Below are positions 23,576-27,594 of a stretch of DNA of 27,594 bases, piece after piece. Position 1 is the first letter of the stretch. Each line of letters starts with the position of its first letter. Both the position numbers and the translations under genes were made by a program. This DNA comes from Flavobacteriales bacterium UBA3431 (lineage in GTDB: Bacteria; Bacteroidota; Bacteroidia; Flavobacteriales; Schleiferiaceae), in the NCBI GenBank assembly GCA_002381225.1, contig DFSS01000016.1:40394-67987 (forward strand). The letters are read 5' to 3'. The notes under the pieces are model-generated. The model did no database searches, had not been told where the DNA came from, and saw nothing but the letters and a program-made list of their open reading frames with translations.

Positions 23576-23746
23576 ATGACCCACCTCTCTTTTTTGCAGG
23601 CCCCACCCGCTGAAATGGCAGACCTCTTTCGCGCAGAGGGTAAAATCTATGTCGTCCTTGCTGTACTCGGCATCGTCTTTGTCGGATTGGTGGCTTACCT
23701 CGTATGGATGGAACGCCGCATTAAAAAGCTCGAAAAGAAGGCATGA
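23576..23746 (+). CDS. ccmD: CcmD-like small membrane protein
   Basis: A 56-residue reading frame between ccmC and ccmE. It has a polar N-terminal part, one membrane helix (about residues 25-43, GKIYVVLAVLGIVFVGLVAYL region), and a basic C-terminus ending MERRIKKLEKKA. Size, topology and position are those of the CcmD family protein of Bacteroidota, which holds CcmC, CcmE and CcmA together. It starts 1 nt after the ccmC stop and its stop makes an ATGA overlap with ccmE. Confidence 0.85.
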   Translation: MTHLSFLQAPPAEMADLFRAEGKIYVVLAVLGIVFVGLVAYLVWMERRIKKLEKKA

Positions 23747-24156
23747 AGCGCAGCTCCATTGTTCTTTTGGCCGTTGTAGCCCTTTTGATAGGGGCTCTCT
23801 TGGTCACCTTGCAAGACGCTAGTGTCTACGCCACCTTTGAGATGGCCAAAAAGCAGCAGCCCGAGACTGTCACGGTGGTGGCCACCTTGGACCTTGAAGC
23901 GCCCATGGATTTTGACCCCAAAGGATCCATCCTCACGTTTCAAGCCATTGACAAGGAGGGGCAGCACGCTACCGTGCGCTACAATCAGCCCAAACCCACC
24001 GATTTTGAGCGCAGCGAAGAAATAACCTTGACAGGCCACTTCACCGATTCGGCGTTTATCGCCACCGAGATCCTCATGAAATGCCCCTCCAAGTACACGG
24101 ATGGGGAAGGCGTCAATCCCGATATCATCTACACAGACAACCAACCTAGCAGCTAA
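23743..24156 (+). CDS. ccmE: CcmE, periplasmic heme chaperone (CxxxY variant)
   Basis: Membrane-anchored OB-fold protein that carries heme from CcmC to CcmF. The 137 residues have an N-terminal anchor helix (about 5-22) followed by a beta-rich domain. The heme attachment motif is CPSKY with C114 and Y118, in place of the proteobacterial HxxxY whose His binds heme covalently. CxxxY-type CcmE proteins are known from archaea, some sulfate reducers and Bacteroidota. ATGA overlap with ccmD and TAATG overlap with ccmF. Confidence 0.93.
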   Translation: MKRSSIVLLAVVALLIGALLVTLQDASVYATFEMAKKQQPETVTVVATLDLEAPMDFDPKGSILTFQAIDKEGQHATVRYNQPKPTDFERSEEITLTGHFTDSAFIATEILMKCPSKYTDGEGVNPDIIYTDNQPSS

Positions 24157-26648
24157 TGCATTACCTCGGCGAACACAGCTTTTGGTCCCTCCTGGGCCGC
24201 CTTTTCGTCGCCCTCTCGTTTGCGGGCGCTTTGGTCGCCGCATTTTTTTATGGAATTCAAGCGTTTCGGACCCCTGAGGAGCGAGAAGAACGCCCTGCCC
24301 TGGGCGTCCGCGGAGCCGCACGCTGGGCCTACGGATTGCATTCCATCGGGGTGTTGGGTACGATTGCGGTGCTTTTTATTGCCCTGTTTAATCATTGGTT
24401 CGAATTTGACTATGTATGGCGCCACAGCTCGCTGGATATGCCCATGCAGTACATTGCCTCCTGTTTTTGGGAAGGCCAAGAAGGCAGTTTCCTCCTTTGG
24501 CTGACCTGGCATATGATCCTGGGTTGGGTCTTGATTCGGACCGCCAAAACCTGGGAATACGGCACCCTCTTCGCCCTGTCGCTCGTCCAGCTTTTCCTCG
24601 CTTCCATGCTTCTGGGCATCTACCTCGGTGATCTCAAACTGGGGTCCTCGCCCTTCATCTTGATTCGCGAACTCCCTGATAACATTGGCCTGCCTTGGAC
24701 GCAAATGAGCGACTACCTCATGCGCATTCCTGCCTTCCGTGATGGCCAGGGGCTCAATCCCTTGCTGCAGAACTATTGGATGGTGATTCACCCCCCTACC
24801 CTCTTTTTGGGCTTTGCCGCCGTGACTATCCCCTTCCTCTTTGCCATGACTGGCTTGTGGGAGAAGCGCTACACCGAATGGGTACAGCCCGCCTTGCCCT
24901 GGACCTTTTTTGGCATTTCCATTCTAGGCACAGGCATTCTTATGGGTGGGGCATGGGCCTATGAGGCATTGAGCTTCGGGGGATTTTGGGCCTGGGACCC
25001 CGTGGAGAACTCTTCTCTGGTGCCCTGGCTCACCTTGGTCGCCGCGGGCCATTTAATGATGGTGGTGAAGCACAAAAAAACCGCCCCCGCGACAGCCATA
25101 TTTTTGGCTCTACTCTCCTTCTTACTCGTTCTGTACTCCACATTTTTAACCCGCAGTGGCATCTTAGGAGACACCTCCGTCCATGCTTTTGTTGATTTGG
25201 GACTCAATGGCCAACTTTTGGCCCTATTGGGATTTTTCACCTTGGGCAGTTTGGGCATTTTCTTTTGGCACCAGCGTAAAATGCCGAAAAGCCCCTCGGA
25301 AGATGCGTTTTCCTCCCGGGAGTTTTGGATGTTTATCGGTTCGCTAACCTTGCTCCTCTCTGCGGCGCAAATCACCTTCTCGACCAGCATTCCCGTTTTC
25401 AACAAGTTGATTGGACCCGAAGGTCTGATTCCCTTGCTGGCGACCCAATTAGCTCCCCCCGCCGATGCCGCCCAGCACTACAATAGCCTTCAAATTCCCT
25501 TTGCGCTAATTATTTCGGTCCTGATGGGCATCGCCCCCTTCCTGCGCTGGAAGGAAACCCCCAAGGAGCTGGCGCGCCGAGCCGTCCTTTCGGCCCTCTT
25601 GACCGTGGTGTTGACTGCCCTCGTAGCGTGGGGGCTTGAACTCACAGCCATTTTATATGTCGCCTTGCTGGCCACCGCCATCTTTGCGTTTTTAGCCAAT
25701 GCGGATTATTGGCTCCGCTTTCTTCGGGGCAAGTGGACGGCAGGAGGCATGGCCCTAGCGCATCTTGGATTTGCCTTAGTATTGATTGGTGCCCTCATCA
25801 GCAATGCCAAAAAAGAAGCCATCTCTACCAACATCACTTTTATTCACAAAGACTTCCCTTCCAATGAGAATATTCTCCTTCCATTGGGGGATACCGTTTC
25901 CATGTTCCCCTACTACGTCAGTTGGAGAGGAGAACGGATGGAGGGACACAATCGTCTGTTCGACGTCGATTTTTACGAGGTCGATAAGCCCCTTGCGTCG
26001 TGGGCAGACGGTGAACGCAAGCACCTCAAGCCAAGCTTCCAGTTGCAGCCCTTCATCCAAATGAATGCGCGTATGGGGAACGTCCGGGAACCAAGCACTC
26101 AGCATTTCTGGAACCGTGACATCTACACCTATGTGAGTTATGCTGATTTGCGAAGTGAATCGGAAAAATCGGGCGATTGGAAAGAGCCGATGGAAGCGTC
26201 CTTGAAAACGGGCGATGAAGTCTTCTTATTCAATACCTACCTATTGCATGGGGACACCCTGGTGGTCCAAGATGCGGCCTTCGACCCCGCCACGGGGGAA
26301 TTAACCCATTTGGACCTGGCCCTATCCCTCACCTTAAAGGGCATGGATGGAACCCGCCATCCCATTGTTCTACCCTACCACCTCGATGGAAACAACGTGG
26401 AAAACGTCGAAGTAGAATTGGCCGATTTAGGAATAAAAATTCGCTTTGACGGCGTGAAGGACGAAGCTGGAACCTATGGAATCACAGCGTGGGAGAAGAA
26501 ATCGAATGACCCCCCCTTCATTTTAATGCAGGCCTTCATTTTCCCATACATCAATTTGCTCTGGCTCGGATCCATCCTGATGGGCGTGGGTAGCCTCCTA
26601 GCCGTGTGGAAACGCATTTATCGGAGCCTGAACGAAGGGAAGAAATGA
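24156..26648 (+). CDS. ccmF: CcmF, cytochrome c heme lyase
   Basis: Takes heme from CcmE and joins it to the CxxCH of apocytochrome c. The 830-residue product has many membrane helices, the WWD motif GGFWAWDPVENSSLVPW at 275-291, and the following YSTFLTRSGILGDTSVHAF segment typical of CcmF. A large soluble periplasmic domain (about 550-790) precedes a last membrane helix. It is longer than proteobacterial CcmF (about 650), as usual in Bacteroidota. No ccmG or ccmH gene follows; the operon goes on with a DUF2520 gene by an ATGA overlap. Confidence 0.95.
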   Translation: MHYLGEHSFWSLLGRLFVALSFAGALVAAFFYGIQAFRTPEEREERPALGVRGAARWAYGLHSIGVLGTIAVLFIALFNHWFEFDYVWRHSSLDMPMQYIASCFWEGQEGSFLLWLTWHMILGWVLIRTAKTWEYGTLFALSLVQLFLASMLLGIYLGDLKLGSSPFILIRELPDNIGLPWTQMSDYLMRIPAFRDGQGLNPLLQNYWMVIHPPTLFLGFAAVTIPFLFAMTGLWEKRYTEWVQPALPWTFFGISILGTGILMGGAWAYEALSFGGFWAWDPVENSSLVPWLTLVAAGHLMMVVKHKKTAPATAIFLALLSFLLVLYSTFLTRSGILGDTSVHAFVDLGLNGQLLALLGFFTLGSLGIFFWHQRKMPKSPSEDAFSSREFWMFIGSLTLLLSAAQITFSTSIPVFNKLIGPEGLIPLLATQLAPPADAAQHYNSLQIPFALIISVLMGIAPFLRWKETPKELARRAVLSALLTVVLTALVAWGLELTAILYVALLATAIFAFLANADYWLRFLRGKWTAGGMALAHLGFALVLIGALISNAKKEAISTNITFIHKDFPSNENILLPLGDTVSMFPYYVSWRGERMEGHNRLFDVDFYEVDKPLASWADGERKHLKPSFQLQPFIQMNARMGNVREPSTQHFWNRDIYTYVSYADLRSESEKSGDWKEPMEASLKTGDEVFLFNTYLLHGDTLVVQDAAFDPATGELTHLDLALSLTLKGMDGTRHPIVLPYHLDGNNVENVEVELADLGIKIRFDGVKDEAGTYGITAWEKKSNDPPFILMQAFIFPYINLLWLGSILMGVGSLLAVWKRIYRSLNEGKK

Positions 26649-27358
26649 ACTGGGGGATTGTTGGGCATGGCCATCTCGGCTCCGCACTGGCAGCTCGGTT
26701 TGCGCGCCAAAACATCGCGTTCCGTCACCTGAGCGCCCAACTTTGGGATCAGGGAAAAGACCTCCCTCAGCCCGAAGACGCCTTGTTGCTGGCCGTGCCG
26801 GATGGCTGCATCGTGGAAGTCGCCCGCCAACTGCAGCAGCGAGGTCATTTAGGGCCGGTTTTTCATTGCAGTGGAGCCACCCCTTTAGGTGCCCTCGAAC
26901 CTTTGCCGCAAGCCGGCGTGTGGTACCCCATGCAATCTTTTCGAGATGTCGAGGTTCCTTGGGGCAGCTTCCCTATTTATTGGGAAAATAACTTGCTCGA
27001 ACCGGTTTTGAAGGATTTACATCAAAAATTGGGCATTACACTAGGCCAATGGATGACTTCGGAGCGCCGCGCCACGAACCATTTAAGTGCGGTATGGGCG
27101 AACAACTTTCCGACACATCTTGTCGCACTATACCAGGATTTTTGCCGTCAAAAAGGGGTCGAACCCATGGCCTCGATGTTTTTAGATTCGGTCACCCAAG
27201 CGCTGGAAGGGGATGCCCGAGCGCTTCAAACAGGGCCAGCGCGGCGACAGGACATGGCGACTTTAGCGCGCCATATGGAGGCCTTGCCCCCAGAGCTTCG
27301 GTCGATTTACGAAGCGCTTAGTGAGAGTATTGCCCGTTTAGATTCCTCCAACTCGTGA
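26645..27358 (+). CDS. Rossmann-fold DUF2520 protein
   Basis: A 237-residue protein with an N-terminal NAD(P)-binding Rossmann motif (GIVGHGHLGSALAARF) and a C-terminal all-helical DUF2520 domain (ATNHLSAVWANNF ... QALEGDARALQTGPARR). The layout resembles pyrroline-5-carboxylate and ketopantoate reductases, but the substrate of the DUF2520 family is not known to me. The segment FHCSGATPLGALEPLPQAG is typical of the group. ATG 26645 overlaps the ccmF stop (ATGA); an earlier frame start lies within ccmF. Its stop overlaps the KdsC-like start (GTGA). Confidence 0.88.
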   Translation: MNWGIVGHGHLGSALAARFARQNIAFRHLSAQLWDQGKDLPQPEDALLLAVPDGCIVEVARQLQQRGHLGPVFHCSGATPLGALEPLPQAGVWYPMQSFRDVEVPWGSFPIYWENNLLEPVLKDLHQKLGITLGQWMTSERRATNHLSAVWANNFPTHLVALYQDFCRQKGVEPMASMFLDSVTQALEGDARALQTGPARRQDMATLARHMEALPPELRSIYEALSESIARLDSSNS

Positions 27359-27594
27359 ATTACAAGACCAAACTCGCCCAGATTACCACCTTCGTGTTTG
27401 ACGTCGATGGGGTCATGACCGACGGAAAGGTCTTGATCCTGCCGGGCCAAGACCCCATTCGCGCGTTTCATTCCAAAGATGGATATGCCTTACAACTCGC
27501 GATACGCTTGGGTTACCGCGTGGCCATCATCACCGGGGGCACCTCTGAAGCCGTGAAAGAGCGGCTTCAATCCGCTGGGGTGCAAGATATTTGG
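27355..27594 (+). CDS. KdsC-like HAD phosphatase, 3' end outside the window
   Basis: The first 80 codons of a HAD-superfamily (class IIIA) phosphatase. Motif I is FDVDGVMTDGK, with the nucleophile Asp and general acid Asp, and motif II is the ITGG segment. These match KdsC (KDO-8-phosphate phosphatase) and its relatives. The GTG start overlaps the DUF2520 stop (GTGA), so it is co-translated with it. Whether the full protein is a true KdsC cannot be judged from the fragment. Confidence 0.85.
   Translation, partial: MNYKTKLAQITTFVFDVDGVMTDGKVLILPGQDPIRAFHSKDGYALQLAIRLGYRVAIITGGTSEAVKERLQSAGVQDIW

Noticed and set aside
23695..24321. 208-codon minus-strand frame across ccmE
   Set aside because: Antisense shadow over three overlapping ccm genes with clear families.

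Overview
The window reads as a stretch of chromosome from a GC-rich member of the Bacteroidota, probably close to the Flavobacteriales; the family cannot be resolved from this sequence. The evidence is consistent: canonical Bacteroidota promoters (TTG...TAnnTTTG) and almost no Shine-Dalgarno sequences; a secreted LamG protein with a type IX secretion (T9SS) C-terminal sorting domain; a long-form GAPDH; BshB1 of bacillithiol synthesis; a CcmE with CxxxY in place of HxxxY; and a DUF2520 gene followed by a KdsC-like gene. There are no mobile elements, CRISPR arrays or phage genes. Gene density is very high, and no gene-free stretch exceeds 300 bases (the longest, 6538-6763, holds a terminator, a repeat cluster and the gap promoter).

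Layout. 1-158: terminator of an upstream gene and the clpB leader with an inverted repeat. 159-2723: clpB (+). 2698-5005: operon dapF, GNAT acetyltransferase, mltG (-). 5068-6537: HtrA protease (+). 6764-8215: gap (+). 8291-9019: tcdA (+). 9032-10644: gcvT and an Lrp/AsnC regulator (-). 10706-11290: miaE (-), divergent from an MltF-like lytic transglycosylase (+, 11328-12605). 12602-17591: four-gene minus-strand operon of a LysM protein, two SGNH hydrolases and an MBOAT acyltransferase. 17712-18095: small cytochrome c lipoprotein (+). 18139-18216: tRNA-His (-). 18327-19733: LamG/T9SS protein (+). 19776-20816: glycosyltransferase (+). 20808-22128: glutathione peroxidase and bshB1 (-). 22223-27594: ccmB-C-D-E-F, DUF2520 and KdsC-like phosphatase (+), cut by the window end.

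Themes. Much of the window concerns the cell envelope: two lytic transglycosylases (MltG, MltF-like), DapF for diaminopimelate, a periplasmic HtrA, and the LysM/SGNH/SGNH/MBOAT cassette, which I infer acetylates (and perhaps deacetylates) peptidoglycan or another surface polymer. A second theme is respiration and redox: System I cytochrome c maturation, a cytochrome c substrate, a peroxidase and bacillithiol synthesis. A third is translation (tRNA-His, tRNA modification by MiaE and TcdA).

The most striking signal that gene families do not explain is positional. At seven gene or operon starts the Bacteroidota -7 box, or a close match to it, lies exactly 4 nt before the start codon (dapF, gcvT, miaE, MltF-like, LysM operon, glycosyltransferase, ccmB), and at one more it lies 7 nt before (tcdA). 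This predicts leaderless or near-leaderless mRNAs for much of this chromosome and decides several start codons.
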